Assembly: GCA_044326545.1 (NCBI GenBank)
Contig: JBIRBM010000002.1
Location: 1-64,000 of the forward strand
DNA: 64,000 nt
Direction: 5' to 3'
Origin: JANWJE01 sp044326545
Lineage (GTDB): Bacteria; Chlamydiota; Chlamydiia; Chlamydiales; Parachlamydiaceae
The notes under the pieces are model-generated. The model saw nothing but the letters and a program-made list of their open reading frames with translations. It was not told where the DNA came from and did not search any database. A program made the position numbers and the translations under genes. Below, in pieces: positions 1 through 8,467 of this stretch; positions within the stretch are counted from its first letter, which is position 1, and each line of letters opens with the position of its first letter.

Positions 1-1
1 G

Positions 2-163
2 TGGCAAGTGCTAAGAGACCGGTACCTTGGCAATCGCTGTTTTGATTCGTACGAACACATTCTGGATAGTTGTTGCGATGCCTGGAACAACTTCTGTTCA
101 ACAGTCGGTGCTGTACGTCAATTATGTACGAGAGAATGGGTAAGAACTAAAAGTTATTTTTGA
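2..163 (+). pseudogene. IS630-family transposase, C-terminal remnant (5' end outside window)
   Basis: An open frame enters from the left edge and stops with TGA at 161-163, giving about 53 residues. It contains the segment R-Y-L-G-N-R-C-F-D-S-Y-E, then W-N, and ends in an aromatic S-Y-F. This matches the usual end of IS630/Tc1-type DDE transposases, where R-F-x-x-x-x-F-x-S-x-E-x-I-x-x-A-x-x-x-A-W-N is followed by a short basic tail. Only the last part is in the window, so it could belong to an intact element to the left. The family call rests on motif recognition; activity cannot be judged. Confidence 0.65.
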
Positions 164-310
164 TAAATGGTATAATTTGCTGAATTTTCAAATCATCGTA
201 ACTCTTTCATATCGTACATCCCTTCTCAAATAGTTGGCCTCGAATCAAGATATCGAGTTTTGGCTTTCTTTGCTAAGAACAGCATTGCGTCAATTTATCA
301 CCGCGTATCA

Positions 311-760
311 TCATGGAGCAATTACAGGAATCCCGACAAATTTGAACCACTCTTGCCAAACTTTAATGACACCATAATAATAAGCCTTAAACATTGGATC
401 CGCTACATCAGAAATAGATCCGCCTCCTCTTCCATTTGCACCTCCTGATATAGCTACGGTTATAGCGACTATGGGAAGTGGCAGAATAGTACAAGCAATC
501 GGAACCACAACTGTCAAAAGCTTAATATTTTTTTTGGTAAATTCAAAAACTTCTGGAGATCTATAACAAGCTATGCCTAATATGACGCTGATTCCAATAC
601 CAGCAATTAATAGCTCATGCTTTTTGGACCACTCTATAGTGGGTTTTACACATTTTTCATTAAATGAATTTACATAGCCGCCTATCGAAGCAATCATGAA
701 ACCTCTTAAATAAATATTATTTTTAAAAGATTTTGTCAAAACTAGGTCATTTAAATCCAC
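311..760 (-). CDS. small predicted membrane protein, function unknown
   Basis: A 149-residue frame starting with GTG. It has two hydrophobic stretches, roughly residues 49-66 and 82-104, followed by a Gly-rich turn (G-G-A-N-G-R-G-G-G) and an aromatic C-terminal part. No clear ribosome-binding site precedes the GTG; an ATG at residue 22 is an alternative start. No family was recognised. Paired hydrophobic segments in a small lineage-specific protein are common among chlamydial inclusion-membrane or envelope proteins, but that is context only. It lies alone between two IS630 remnants, which is typical of an accessory locus. Confidence 0.5.
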   Translation of the reverse strand: MDLNDLVLTKSFKNNIYLRGFMIASIGGYVNSFNEKCVKPTIEWSKKHELLIAGIGISVILGIACYRSPEVFEFTKKNIKLLTVVVPIACTILPLPIVAITVAISGGANGRGGGSISDVADPMFKAYYYGVIKVWQEWFKFVGIPVIAP

Positions 761-998
761 TTATTTAAACACAAAATTCTTTATCAATAAGCAGACTACA
801 AAAAGAGGGATGGGTAGTGTAACATTGTTTCTGTAAATTTGTTTTTCAGAGTTTAGAAAGTAAACGATGGAGAAAAAAAGTTTGAGACCAGATTCTCTTT
901 GTCTTCGACAACAAAAAGGAAAAGTATGATCTCAAACAAAACGAATATAGGAGTTTAAATTTGATTTTTTATGTTTTTTTTTCTGTATAAAATTTGTC

Positions 999-1187
999 AT
1001 GGTTTATTCAATCGACTTAAGAAAAAGAGCTTTAAATGATATTGCAAATGGTGGGTCTCGTTCAGAGGCAAGTAAAATTTTTGGTGTGACCATTCCAACG
1101 TTAGCAAACTGGCTTTCTAGACCTGAATTTGGAGTTTATCTAATTGCTTGTCAATTAGATAAACTTCAAATTCAGGTTATTAATTAA
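999..1187 (+). pseudogene. IS630-family transposase, N-terminal helix-turn-helix remnant
   Basis: About 42 residues look like the N-terminal helix-turn-helix of IS630-type transposases: M-V-Y-S-I-D-L-R-K-R-A-L, then S-x-x-E-A-S-K-I-F-G-V and T-L-A-N-W-L. The frame then runs into a 25-bp inverted repeat (1122-1176) and stops, without the DDE catalytic domain. It is therefore a truncated copy. It lies on the same strand as the C-terminal remnant at 2-163, but the order (C-terminal piece first) shows they are not two halves of one element in place. Confidence 0.65.
1122..1176. repeat. 25-bp near-perfect inverted repeat at the transposase breakpoint
   Basis: Arms at 1122-1146 and 1152-1176 pair with a single mismatch around a 5-nt loop (1147-1151). 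The hairpin replaces the rest of the IS630 reading frame. It may be a terminator-like stem or a terminal inverted repeat left by a rearrangement. No T tract follows directly. Confidence 0.7.
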
Positions 1188-1299
1188 ATTAAAATAGAGA
1201 TCAAACCCAGATTGCGAGGGGCGGTTGGAGCTGTGGCGATTTTTTGAGGATTCAACAATAGTGGGGTCATAAACGATCTGTTAAGTCCAACGCTTTGGC

Positions 1300-1336
1300 T
1301 CACCGCAAATAGTGCTCTTGGTGCATAAGGTGAGTT
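1300..1336 (+). repeat. dispersed repeat family A, right-end module
   Basis: The segment ends in the family A signature, close to GGTGCATAAGGTGAGTT, and is preceded by GCAAATAGTGCTCTT. The same module recurs at 3.3, 4.69, 13.2 (inverted), 19.0, 24.4, 53.5 and 56.1 kb. It sits just past the 3' end of the dedA-like gene. Confidence 0.6.
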
Positions 1337-1361
1337 AAAAAATGTAAAACTGATGATGATC

Positions 1362-1979
1362 TCACTCTTTTCTATGCCTGCGATGATACAGAAAATAAAT
1401 CAGAGTGGCCACAATTAGAACGAGAATTGCGAAAAAAAACCAATGTGTATATTCATTAAAGTGGTTGATCATGAGATCAAAATGTTGGCCGAATTTATAT
1501 CCCAAGAAAAAGAAAGTGAGTGTTGAGATCATGCAGCCGGGAGTGTCACGAAAGATAAAATGGTGAAAAGGAATTTTAGACAGTCCCGATGACATAAACA
1601 AGGCATTTCGAATTCCTCCCGGGCAAAAACGGCCGAAAATAAATGTCCAGATCCCAAATTTTGCATAATAATGACGCAATGTTTCAAGTCGATGTGGCAT
1701 TAGAATCGATTGAAAAAATCGAATCTTATAAAGATTAGGGCCGAATAGACGCCCTATCCAATAAGCCTCCCAAGCTGCAAGAAGGCTGCCTAAAAAAAGC
1801 CAGATGTATAAATCTAAGGCATGTTCTTGGAGGCATGTGCTGGCAATGGCTCCTCCGATTAACAGAAGGAGATCTTCGCTAATTGGAATGCATAAACCTG
1901 TTAGAAGTAGAAGAATAAAGAATATCCAAGGAGCATAGTGGATATGTTCACAAATATAGAAAAAAAAAGATTCCAGCAC
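1362..1979 (-). CDS. DedA/VTT-family membrane protein
   Basis: A 205-residue integral membrane protein of the DedA (SNARE-associated/VTT) family, whose members act in phospholipid (undecaprenyl phosphate, phosphatidylethanolamine) translocation and envelope homeostasis. Hydrophobic segments lie near residues 15-45, 57-80, 107-120, 150-162 and 180-198. The family signature F-G-R-F-x-P-x-x-R is at residues 115-124, followed by G-L-S-x-x-P-F. The frame stays open 44 codons further upstream, but that stretch overlaps mscS. The GTG at 1979 is chosen because AAGAGGTG lies 5 nt upstream and the preceding gene's TAG overlaps it by one base, implying translational coupling. The exact substrate is not predictable. 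Confidence 0.85.
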   Translation of the reverse strand: MLESFFFYICEHIHYAPWIFFILLLLTGLCIPISEDLLLLIGGAIASTCLQEHALDLYIWLFLGSLLAAWEAYWIGRLFGPNLYKIRFFQSILMPHRLETLRHYYAKFGIWTFIFGRFCPGGIRNALFMSSGLSKIPFHHFIFRDTPGCMISTLTFFFLGYKFGQHFDLMINHFNEYTHWFFFAILVLIVATLIYFLYHRRHRKE

Positions 1980-3121
1980 TAATTCACCTCTTGTACAACC
2001 TGTAATTGTTGATCTTTCATCTCTAATTTTCCGTGCAATTCTAAGGCATTTATCGGGCTTGCGATCTGAGCTCCGGCTTCCTCTACAATATCTGCAATTT
2101 TGAGGAGGCATTCTTGTTTAATGGCCGAGAAACGTCCTTTTACCGCAATGGACAAATAAGCTGACACTTCAATATCAAGAGCTGATGTTCCAAAACTTTT
2201 AAAAAAAACCTCTATCGGTAATTGATGATCAATAGCCGGATGGTTTAATAGCATAAGCTTGATGTTGTCGATGATTGAGGTAATTGTTTTGATGTCTTTG
2301 TAACGCAGTCCTATTATATGATGAAAACGTTCGTGACTCATACGAGAGGGAGTGATGACAACTGTTTGCGTAAAGATTGAATTGGGGATATAAATCGGGC
2401 GTTTATCAAAACCTCGAATCCGTGTAAGATACCACCCGATTTCTTCAATATGCCCCTCAATTTTACGTTCAGGTAAATTCACCCATTCGCCGATAGTGAA
2501 GGGCTGCGTGATGTAAACCATAAGGCCTCCAAAAAAATTGGAGACGACCTGCTGAGAGGCAAAAGCGAGTGCTAAGCCTCCAATTCCTCCAAATGCAATC
2601 AGCGTTTGCATATTTCGTCCCGTGACGTCCATCAAAAGGAAAAGAGTCACAAAAATGACGCAAATCGTGGCGAGCTTGCTAATGAGATCTAATTTACTTG
2701 GTGTCAATGAAATTTTATTTTTTTGGCTCATCTCCATCATATTGTGGACAACTTGTGAATTCCAACGCATCAAGAACCATCCAAACGATAACACAGCCCC
2801 TACACTTAGAACGAGGTGGATGTTACTTAAGTGGAAATTAAAAAGACTGAAGACTGCTGTATCAAGGGCGCAAAGAGAGGCGACAAACCATGCAAAATAA
2901 TTTAAGGGGGTTTGTATTGCGTTGACGAAGCTCAAAGCCCATACTTTGTGATGCTCAGAAAAACGTGATCGCAACTTGACTAATAGTGCTCTAATGGCAA
3001 AATTAAAGATTAAAACAAAAATGACGATCCCGCCAACTTGAATGAGGGGGCCATAGCTTCCTTCTAAAACCTTAGAGCAAATATGAAGCATCGAAAGGTA
3101 ATGAATCACTTCTTTATTCAT
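1979..3121 (-). CDS. MscS-family mechanosensitive ion channel
   Basis: A 380-residue small-conductance mechanosensitive channel homologue that would release osmolytes when membrane tension rises. Predicted membrane helices lie near residues 28-50, 70-95, 101-120 and 148-166. The pore-lining TM3 and beta domain follow at about 170-230, with G-G-I-G-G-L-A-L-A-F-A-S-Q-Q and N-F-F-G-G-L typical of MscS. The C-terminal alpha/beta cytoplasmic region (250-370) includes the segment R-P-I-Y-I-P-N-S. The N-terminus is longer than in minimal MscS, adding at least one helix. It overlaps the dedA-like gene by one base, so the two are probably co-transcribed and both serve the envelope. Confidence 0.92.
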   Translation of the reverse strand: MNKEVIHYLSMLHICSKVLEGSYGPLIQVGGIVIFVLIFNFAIRALLVKLRSRFSEHHKVWALSFVNAIQTPLNYFAWFVASLCALDTAVFSLFNFHLSNIHLVLSVGAVLSFGWFLMRWNSQVVHNMMEMSQKNKISLTPSKLDLISKLATICVIFVTLFLLMDVTGRNMQTLIAFGGIGGLALAFASQQVVSNFFGGLMVYITQPFTIGEWVNLPERKIEGHIEEIGWYLTRIRGFDKRPIYIPNSIFTQTVVITPSRMSHERFHHIIGLRYKDIKTITSIIDNIKLMLLNHPAIDHQLPIEVFFKSFGTSALDIEVSAYLSIAVKGRFSAIKQECLLKIADIVEEAGAQIASPINALELHGKLEMKDQQLQVVQEVN

Positions 3122-3686
3122 CGCATCATCCTGTATTGTATGATTCTAGCTTAGAGCTTATTTAACATCATCCTGATCAAAGATTCTGAATAGGTTCTTA
3201 AGTCGCTCGAATAGATGCTATGCTCATTCAAGCTCAAAGTTGCGAATGTCGGCTGCGGCAAAGCTCTCGGGTGACCAAAATCTGCACTTTAAAGTCAACC
3301 GAAAGCCCAAATCGCACTCGTGGTCCGTAAGGTGAGTGTCTAATGAGGTGAATCTATCTAAATTTTCGGTTTTAGTATAGCTTCTAAAGTTTCATAAAAT
3401 AAATTGATTCTTTCTTGAAATTGAGTTTTCTATTACAATCATGTGACTACATGATGAGAACAAACACTTTCTTATACCCTCCGATGGTCAAAGCCCTCGT
3501 TTTTTTAAACCGACTGGTGCCCCTTTATTTGCAATTCTCTGTTTCTTGGAGAAAATACTCATTAGAACCTGCATCGTTCGATTTTCTATCCTCGATGTTT
3601 TGACGCACCCCAGAGGCTGCTTGAATTTGTAAATAGGCTCTTAGATCAGTAGAAATCGAATAAAAACAACTGAATGGAGCAATCAA
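3122..3686. other. 565-bp intergenic region with decayed repeats
   Basis: No convincing gene. The region holds an E-like fragment (about 3178-3200, GATTCTGAATAGGTTCT), repeat F copy 1 (3223-3265, matching 61269-61310), an A right-end module (about 3308-3345, ending GTCCGTAAGGTGAGT), and near 3575-3612 a stretch resembling 52290-52330 (ATGTTTTGACGCA versus ACGTTTTGACGCA). The order E-F-A suggests nested or joined small elements. Confidence 0.55.
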
Positions 3687-4697
3687 ATGGAATACATAAA
3701 CAAAGATAAGACCTCTAACTTGTCTAACCACAAGAAAAAACGGATCGCAACTGAAAATATAGAACAATCGAATCCTAAAAGGATAATTGTCAATCCTATT
3801 ATAATCAAGGGCAGAGCAATAGCTCAAACATTTTGGGGCAAGGCTTGGTGTGAAAATTTGGAAATTTTCACTGATTATCAAAATCGTTTGGCTCGGGGGC
3901 GAACTTATGTCCGAAACAAATCGATCATTGATCTTAAGATAACAAAAGGGGAGATTCAAGCGCAAGTGATCGGAACCTCAATTTATCAAGTGTGCATTCA
4001 CATTAAACCTATTGAAGAATTAAAGTGGAAAGCTTTTGTTGAAAAATGCAGGCAAACAATTGAGTCATTGAATCAGCTATTACAAGGAACATTCTCTAAA
4101 GACATAGAAAAAATCATGACTGAAAAAGAAACCGGCTTGTTTCCAAGACAAGATGAATTTTCTATGCATTGTTCATGTCCTGATAGTACAGGGATGTGTA
4201 AACACATTGCAGCTGCATTGTACGCAGTTGGTGCTTCTTTAGATAAGAATCCCGCCTCTCTATTTGAACTCATAGGTGCTGATACATCGGATCTTATTTT
4301 TAGGAGAAATGGTGATGCTCCAATCAGTCGTGATGTTGATGATCATCAAATATCAACTGATCATCATCAATTAACACCAGCTGAGAAAGAAAAAAATGAT
4401 GGGAAGCAAAAAAGAGCAAAACCACAAAAATTTCCGGATTCAAAAACGATAAAAGGAAAAAAAAGAGGGGAGCAATCAAAACCGGTAAGAGGCAAGGGCG
4501 AATTTGAACGCCCAAGAAGAGCGGCGAGTCAGGATGACTTTGAGCAGCCTAAAGCTCTAAGAGGAAAGAAAGGATTTGGTCAATCGAAACCCGTAAGAGA
4601 TAAAGGGAAATTTGGACACGCAAAGACTTCGAAAGGAAAAAGCGGATTTAGCCAATCATCGGGTCGTCGTTTTGCAAATCGCGCTCCCCGTGCGTAA
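3687..4697 (+). CDS. SWIM zinc-finger protein with basic repeat tail
   Basis: A 336-residue protein with a SWIM zinc finger, C-x-C-x6-C-x-H, at C162, C164, C171 and H173. The preceding region (residues 44-110: F-W-G-K-A-W-C, Y-x-N-R-L-x-R-G-R-x-Y-V-R) is the conserved N-terminal module of bacterial SWIM proteins, which are often found beside SNF2 helicases. No helicase gene is adjacent here. SWIM domains bind nucleic acid or protein; no enzymatic role is implied. From about residue 205 the protein is low-complexity, Lys/Arg/Gly-rich and loosely repetitive (units such as G-K-x-x-F-x-x-x-K), suggesting nucleic-acid binding. The last codons and the TAA stop lie in a family A repeat (CCGTGCGTAAGGT), so the C-terminus was probably set by an insertion. 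Confidence 0.85.
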   Translation: MEYINKDKTSNLSNHKKKRIATENIEQSNPKRIIVNPIIIKGRAIAQTFWGKAWCENLEIFTDYQNRLARGRTYVRNKSIIDLKITKGEIQAQVIGTSIYQVCIHIKPIEELKWKAFVEKCRQTIESLNQLLQGTFSKDIEKIMTEKETGLFPRQDEFSMHCSCPDSTGMCKHIAAALYAVGASLDKNPASLFELIGADTSDLIFRRNGDAPISRDVDDHQISTDHHQLTPAEKEKNDGKQKRAKPQKFPDSKTIKGKKRGEQSKPVRGKGEFERPRRAASQDDFEQPKALRGKKGFGQSKPVRDKGKFGHAKTSKGKSGFSQSSGRRFANRAPRA

Positions 4698-4705
4698 GGT
4701 CAGTG
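4675..4705 (+). repeat. repeat A module supplying the SWIM gene stop codon
   Basis: GCAAATCGCGCTCCCCGTGC followed by GTAAGGTCAGT resembles the family A right end. The in-frame TAA of the SWIM protein is the TAA inside this module. Confidence 0.6.
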
Positions 4706-4730
4706 ATAAACGAAAGTAGATGACTCTGGA

Positions 4731-4817
4731 GGATTGCTTCAAAGGCAACGGGTTCAACAATCGTTAGGTGTCCAATAAGTGATACGATTGTTGAACATGA
4801 AAGCTTTGAAGCAGTCC
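4731..4817. terminator. long imperfect hairpin between convergent genes
   Basis: 34-nt arms at 4731-4764 and 4784-4817 pair with a mismatched middle (both ends share TGCTTCAAAG and GTTCAACAATCGT). The 19-nt loop lies between the stops of the SWIM gene and gltX. The position fits a bidirectional terminator, though there is no T tract, so it may instead be a small inverted-repeat element. Confidence 0.55.
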
Positions 4818-4831
4818 AAATGAGTGAATCG

Positions 4832-6352
4832 TTATTTACAAGGCGGCTCTTTTGTCATTAAAGATTGCCCTTGGCGATCCTCCCAAGCTTTTTTGAGAAG
4901 GTGGATCCGTTTATTCGAAATTCCCCCTAAAAACTCAATTGTTTTTAGAAAACGGGCTCTTGCCCTGTCTTTGCCCAAGATGCCAACAGAATCAAAAAGT
5001 GGAGGACCCTGGATTTTTCCCATGATACTGCCAAAAAGAAGGGGCATGATCACCTTTTTATGATGAACACCAAATATTTCAGCCACTTCCCTAGAGGCTT
5101 GATTGAGCCCGCCGCTACCCCAATTTTCCAATTCATCTAAGCGCCAAATGATTGCTTGCAGTAAATAGCAGCACTGCTCTTTTGACAATTCTTTGATCTC
5201 AAAAAGAGTCTCTTGATAGCGGATATGGTTGATGAATAGAAAATCGAATAAATCCATGAAATCACCAAAGGTTTTAATCCGAGAGTGACACAATGGCATC
5301 AAGCGCTGCATGAAAGCATCATTAAAACTCCACTCTTTTAATCGATTCCACAAATGATCCACCGGGATATTTTTAATGAGATATTGCTGGTTGATCCAAT
5401 CAAGTTTTTGAACGTCAAAAATTGCTCCAGATACACCAATCCGTTGATAGTCGAATTCTTTGATGATCTCGTCCAAACTATACACTTCACGATCGCCTAC
5501 CATGCTATAACCCATTAAAGTTAAAAAGTTCATGAAGGCTTCTGATAAATATCCGCTATCGCGATAGAAAAAAATTGAGGTTGGGTTTTTCCTTTTCGAT
5601 AATTTTTTACCATCTTTTCCTAGAAGCAAAGGCATGTGCATGAATGTCGGAGGGGTCCATCCAAACGATTCATAGAGTAAAATATGCTTGGGAGTGGAGC
5701 TCATCCATTCATCGCCTCGAATAACGTGGCTGATGTGCATGAGATGGTCATCGACGACATTTGCTAAATGGTAGGTGGGAAATCCATCTGATTTTAATAA
5801 CACTTGATCATCGATATCGGCCCAAGGAAAGGTCATCCGTCCTTTAATCGCATCTTCGTATACACATTCCCCCGAAAGAGGGACTTTAAGACGGATCACA
5901 TAGGGTAATCCCCCTTTTTCCTTCTCCTCAACTTCAGCAGGAGTGAGGTGGCGGCAGCGTCTATCGTATCCTTGTCGCCCTCCTTGCTTAGCAGCCAGTT
6001 CTCTCATTTCATCGAGTTCTTGGGCTGTACAGAAGCATTTATAAGCTTTTCCATTTTGCAAGAGGACGTTCACATATTCTTTGTAAATATCAAAACGCTC
6101 AGATTGACGATAAGGACCGTAGGGGCCTCCAACGTCTGGGCCTTCATCCCATTGGATTCCACACCAACCCAAAGCACTATAAATACTTTGCTCATATTCG
6201 GGACGGCTGCGCGTCTGATCAGTATCTTCAATGCGCAAAATAAATTGTCCCTGATGATGGCGGGCAAAAATCATATTAAAGAGGGCCATATAGGCTGTCC
6301 CAACATGGGGATCTCCCGTTGGAGAAGGGGCAATGCGAACGCGAACTGACAT
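4832..6352 (-). CDS. gltX: glutamyl-tRNA synthetase
   Basis: A 506-residue class I synthetase that charges tRNA-Glu with glutamate in the cytoplasm, serving both translation and, through HemA, tetrapyrrole synthesis. The HIGH-type motif is P-S-P-T-G-D-P-H-V-G-T-A at residues 9-20. The KMSKS-type loop is K-L-S-K-R near residue 247. The C-terminal anticodon-binding half is present and the length is normal. The start ATG at 6352 directly precedes the conserved V-R-V-R-I-A-P-S-P-T-G, and an AAGGATA-type ribosome-binding site lies upstream. hemA follows upstream on the same strand, separated by 231 bp filled with repeats. Confidence 0.96.
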   Translation of the reverse strand: MSVRVRIAPSPTGDPHVGTAYMALFNMIFARHHQGQFILRIEDTDQTRSRPEYEQSIYSALGWCGIQWDEGPDVGGPYGPYRQSERFDIYKEYVNVLLQNGKAYKCFCTAQELDEMRELAAKQGGRQGYDRRCRHLTPAEVEEKEKGGLPYVIRLKVPLSGECVYEDAIKGRMTFPWADIDDQVLLKSDGFPTYHLANVVDDHLMHISHVIRGDEWMSSTPKHILLYESFGWTPPTFMHMPLLLGKDGKKLSKRKNPTSIFFYRDSGYLSEAFMNFLTLMGYSMVGDREVYSLDEIIKEFDYQRIGVSGAIFDVQKLDWINQQYLIKNIPVDHLWNRLKEWSFNDAFMQRLMPLCHSRIKTFGDFMDLFDFLFINHIRYQETLFEIKELSKEQCCYLLQAIIWRLDELENWGSGGLNQASREVAEIFGVHHKKVIMPLLFGSIMGKIQGPPLFDSVGILGKDRARARFLKTIEFLGGISNKRIHLLKKAWEDRQGQSLMTKEPPCK

Positions 6353-6386
6353 ACAATATTTATCCTTCGTTAAAATCGCTCTTTTG

Positions 6387-6455
6387 GAACCTGTTTAAAA
6401 TCTTCGATGGGATGCTTTCCTGCTATAAATCCGCTCAAAGATTTTGAACAGGTTC
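6387..6455. repeat. repeat family E, palindromic copy between hemA and gltX
   Basis: GAACCTGTTTAAAATCTT on the left and AAGATTTTGAACAGGTTC on the right pair with one mismatch around a spacer of about 33 nt. The same ends are found at 18.57, 21.2, 21.38 and 36.79 kb. A folded transcript here could lower hemA-gltX read-through. Confidence 0.7.
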
Positions 6456-6516
6456 TAAGGTCATCGCAGTGATTTTCTCTGATTGTTGGATAGATTTCAA
6501 GTGAAAGTCTTTTGAA

Positions 6517-6560
6517 CTCACCTTAAGCACGGCGAGAGCTTTCGCTTCAGCCCGCAAAAT
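6517..6560 (-). repeat. repeat family A, left-end module
   Basis: CTCACCTTAAGCACGGCGAG followed by AGCTTTCGCTTCAGC matches the left end of the complete A copy at 19001-19065. It lies just downstream of the hemA stop. Confidence 0.6.
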
Positions 6561-6583
6561 GGGATCAGTCATGAAAAGAGGGT

Positions 6584-7606
6584 CTAAGCCGTCACTTCTA
6601 AAATAGAGATTTTAGCGTGATGTTTTGCTGTATATCGAGAGGCGTGTGCCTGCGTTGCCTTCACGACCCGCTCTTCTGCTTGGGCTAAAAGATGTGTCAT
6701 CCGGCGATGACGAATTTCCAATAAACGGTTAATTTGATCGATATTTAAAAGGGTGATTCGGGGATCTTGTCCAAGCTTTGGGTCGACATTTCGTGGGACG
6801 CATAGATCCATAATCAATTTTTCACCAAAAGAGCAGTCCTCAATTTGTTGCTGCGTAATCAAATATTCCGGTGATTTTGTTCCAAACACAATCCAATCAT
6901 ATTCAATCCAAAGATTTAAATGAGACCATAATAGCTGGTCCACATGATGTTGCTTTGCGATGATGGAGGCTTGATCATCTGACCGATTGCAAACTGTGAT
7001 ATGTTGAAAATGTTTACTTTTTAAAAAACTTAAGATTTTTTGATTAATATCAGAGGCCCCAACGAGGAGTAGTCGCTTATATTCGGGTTTTTGAAAGACA
7101 TCCTTGCCCGTTTGCAGAATTGCATGTTCCAAATTGGGCATTCCTCGTCCCAATTGAAGCTCAGATCTCAATTTTTTGGTAATGCCAAGAGCTTTCTGAA
7201 AAAGAAAATGGATATCGGCTGGAAGTGCGTGATATTCAGAGGTATTTTCATAAGCTAATTTGACTTGGCCTTGGATTTCTGTTTCAGCGATGATGGCACT
7301 GTCTAAGCCAAGAGTCACGCGCGCTAGGTGAGAGAAACAGTCGATTCCAAAGTAAGAATATAATTTATGATCAAACTCTTCTTCAACCTCGCCTCTTAAA
7401 ATTCCTAAAAGATAGCTATGTGTTTCGGCTAGGTCTTGGGAGCTAAAATAGATTTCCGTTCTATTGCAAGTGGAAAGTAAAACAAAATAATGGTGATCAT
7501 GGACTGCTTGAAGGAGGCCAAACCATTTTTGACATGCCTTTGCAAGCTCTTCACGTAGCTTCAAATCCGCTAATTTATGATTAATGCCGACGATTCCTAC
7601 TCGCAT
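6584..7606 (-). CDS. hemA: glutamyl-tRNA reductase
   Basis: 340 residues. It reduces glutamyl-tRNA to glutamate-1-semialdehyde with NADPH, the first committed step of C5 tetrapyrrole synthesis. The catalytic cysteine is in L-S-T-C-N-R-T-E-I-Y (C47). The N-terminal G-I-N-H-K, the A-E-T-E-I-Q-G-Q-V-K segment and the Rossmann nucleotide-binding part (from about residue 160) are visible. At 340 residues it lacks most of the C-terminal dimerisation domain of the roughly 420-residue enzymes; short HemA forms are also seen in other Chlamydiae. The start is supported by AGGGAG eight bases upstream. hemA next to the second gyrase-like pair is a chlamydial arrangement, here interrupted by the GIY-YIG/PseB island. 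Confidence 0.93.
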   Translation of the reverse strand: MRVGIVGINHKLADLKLREELAKACQKWFGLLQAVHDHHYFVLLSTCNRTEIYFSSQDLAETHSYLLGILRGEVEEEFDHKLYSYFGIDCFSHLARVTLGLDSAIIAETEIQGQVKLAYENTSEYHALPADIHFLFQKALGITKKLRSELQLGRGMPNLEHAILQTGKDVFQKPEYKRLLLVGASDINQKILSFLKSKHFQHITVCNRSDDQASIIAKQHHVDQLLWSHLNLWIEYDWIVFGTKSPEYLITQQQIEDCSFGEKLIMDLCVPRNVDPKLGQDPRITLLNIDQINRLLEIRHRRMTHLLAQAEERVVKATQAHASRYTAKHHAKISILEVTA

Positions 7607-7660
7607 CTCCTTCGCTCCCTTAGTTCCTCTTATTCGGTATCAACTCTTGTCCATTTGTAG

Positions 7661-7778
7661 CTACCGCGTGTCATCAATTGCTAATCGCCTCTATTCAAGA
7701 TGATTTCTCAAGCGATGTGACCACCCGTTTGGAAAGAACTTGAATAAAGGTTTATTATCAATTGATGACACGCTCTAG
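7661..7778. repeat. repeat family B, complete copy (about 118 bp)
   Basis: Ends are CGTGTCATCAATTGCTAATC on the left and, inverted, CAATTGATGACACG on the right. An inner palindromic layer is TATTCAAG / CTTGAATA. The central stretch (GATTTCTCAAGCGATGTGAC) also occurs in the partial copies at 38.58 and 52.33 kb. It lies upstream of hemA. Confidence 0.75.
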
Positions 7779-7855
7779 GTACATACAGGAAATAGATCTC
7801 ATATCTTTATAAGGAAAGATCTTATTATTGACAAATTATACTTTTACCAAGAAAT

Positions 7856-7999
7856 AAAGCCCTATTTCAGCTGCCTCAAAGCTGTCAAGATTAGAGGGGC
7901 GTAAATGGGTCCATATGAGACGAATAAAGGACCCATTTACCATCATTCAATCATTGGGCTTTGACGGTCTCAAAGAAGACTTTATTTTTTGGAAATGGT
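7856..7999. repeat. repeat family D copy 1 (about 144 bp) with inner hairpin
   Basis: Ends are ACCAAGAAATAAAGCC on the left and, inverted, a version of CCAAAAAATAAAGTC on the right. The left 26 bases recur at 13158. Inside is a perfect 12-bp stem (7901-7912 with 7929-7940, GTAAATGGGTCC). An inverted A module (8000-8028) is attached on the right. Confidence 0.65.
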
Positions 8000-8042
8000 C
8001 TTACGCACGAAGCGTGCTATTTGTGCAAACAGAAGACTCTAT

Positions 8043-8205
8043 TAGACTTCTTCGGACACTTCATTGACTTGCTAAAACCGCCATTTTTGGCCTCTTTTTT
8101 GTAAAATTTTTCGACCGTATGCACCGATACGCTCTCAAAATTTTCAAAACAATCTGCTCAAAAAGGGCAATTTTTTCAAGCAAAGCAAGTTTCCGAAGAA
8201 GTCTA
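8043..8205 (+). repeat. repeat family C copy 1 (163 bp)
   Basis: Bounded by TAGACTTCTTCGG and its inverted partner CCGAAGAAGTCTA. Internal sequence (GCTAAAACCGCCATTTTTGG and CAATCTGCTCAAAAAGGGCA) is shared with the copies at 9846-10008 (inverted) and 60158-60320. All three copies are exactly 163 bp. The size, terminal inverted repeats and lack of a gene fit a non-autonomous transposable element. Confidence 0.85.
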
Positions 8206-8467
8206 TTCACATTTTTTTTCAAAGAGTTGATCGATTTGGAAAAGTGCCCTCTACCCTCCAGTTATCTTAATCTATCATTTAGAAATGCCCTTCAAAGTAG
8301 AATTTTATTTAAATAAATTGATAAAAAATTTTTGAAAACAAAATAAAAATTTAATTATAAATAAACTAATTATTTAAGTGTTTATTAATAATTATTAGTT
8401 TTTATTTTACTTTTAATTTAACCTGTTTTTTATTATTTTTATTACTCAACTTAATAATCGGTTTTTT
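8206..8467. promoter_or_regulatory. A/T-rich leader of the GIY-YIG gene
   Basis: About 260 bp of strongly A/T-rich DNA, much richer than the neighbouring genes, with many A and T runs from about 8310 to the ATG. No clear hexamer pair can be singled out. Similar leaders precede the lineage-specific genes at 16072 and 44477. Confidence 0.4.

Noticed and set aside
260..448. 62-codon frame antisense to the small membrane protein
   Set aside because: No ribosome-binding site and no motif; the opposite frame has clear hydrophobic segments.
1980..2111. N-terminal extension of the DedA-like protein
   Set aside because: It overlaps the end of mscS in another frame and reads as a basic, Cys-rich string unlike the family; the GTG at 1979 has a ribosome-binding site.
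2622..2900. 92-codon frame antisense to mscS
   Set aside because: A shadow frame within a well-supported channel gene.
5948..6349. 133-codon frame antisense to gltX
   Set aside because: A shadow frame; gltX motifs are intact on the other strand.
8119..8316. 65-codon frame starting inside repeat C copy 1
   Set aside because: Its first 29 codons are repeat sequence and the same frame appears in the copy at 60224; this is a by-product of the repeat.
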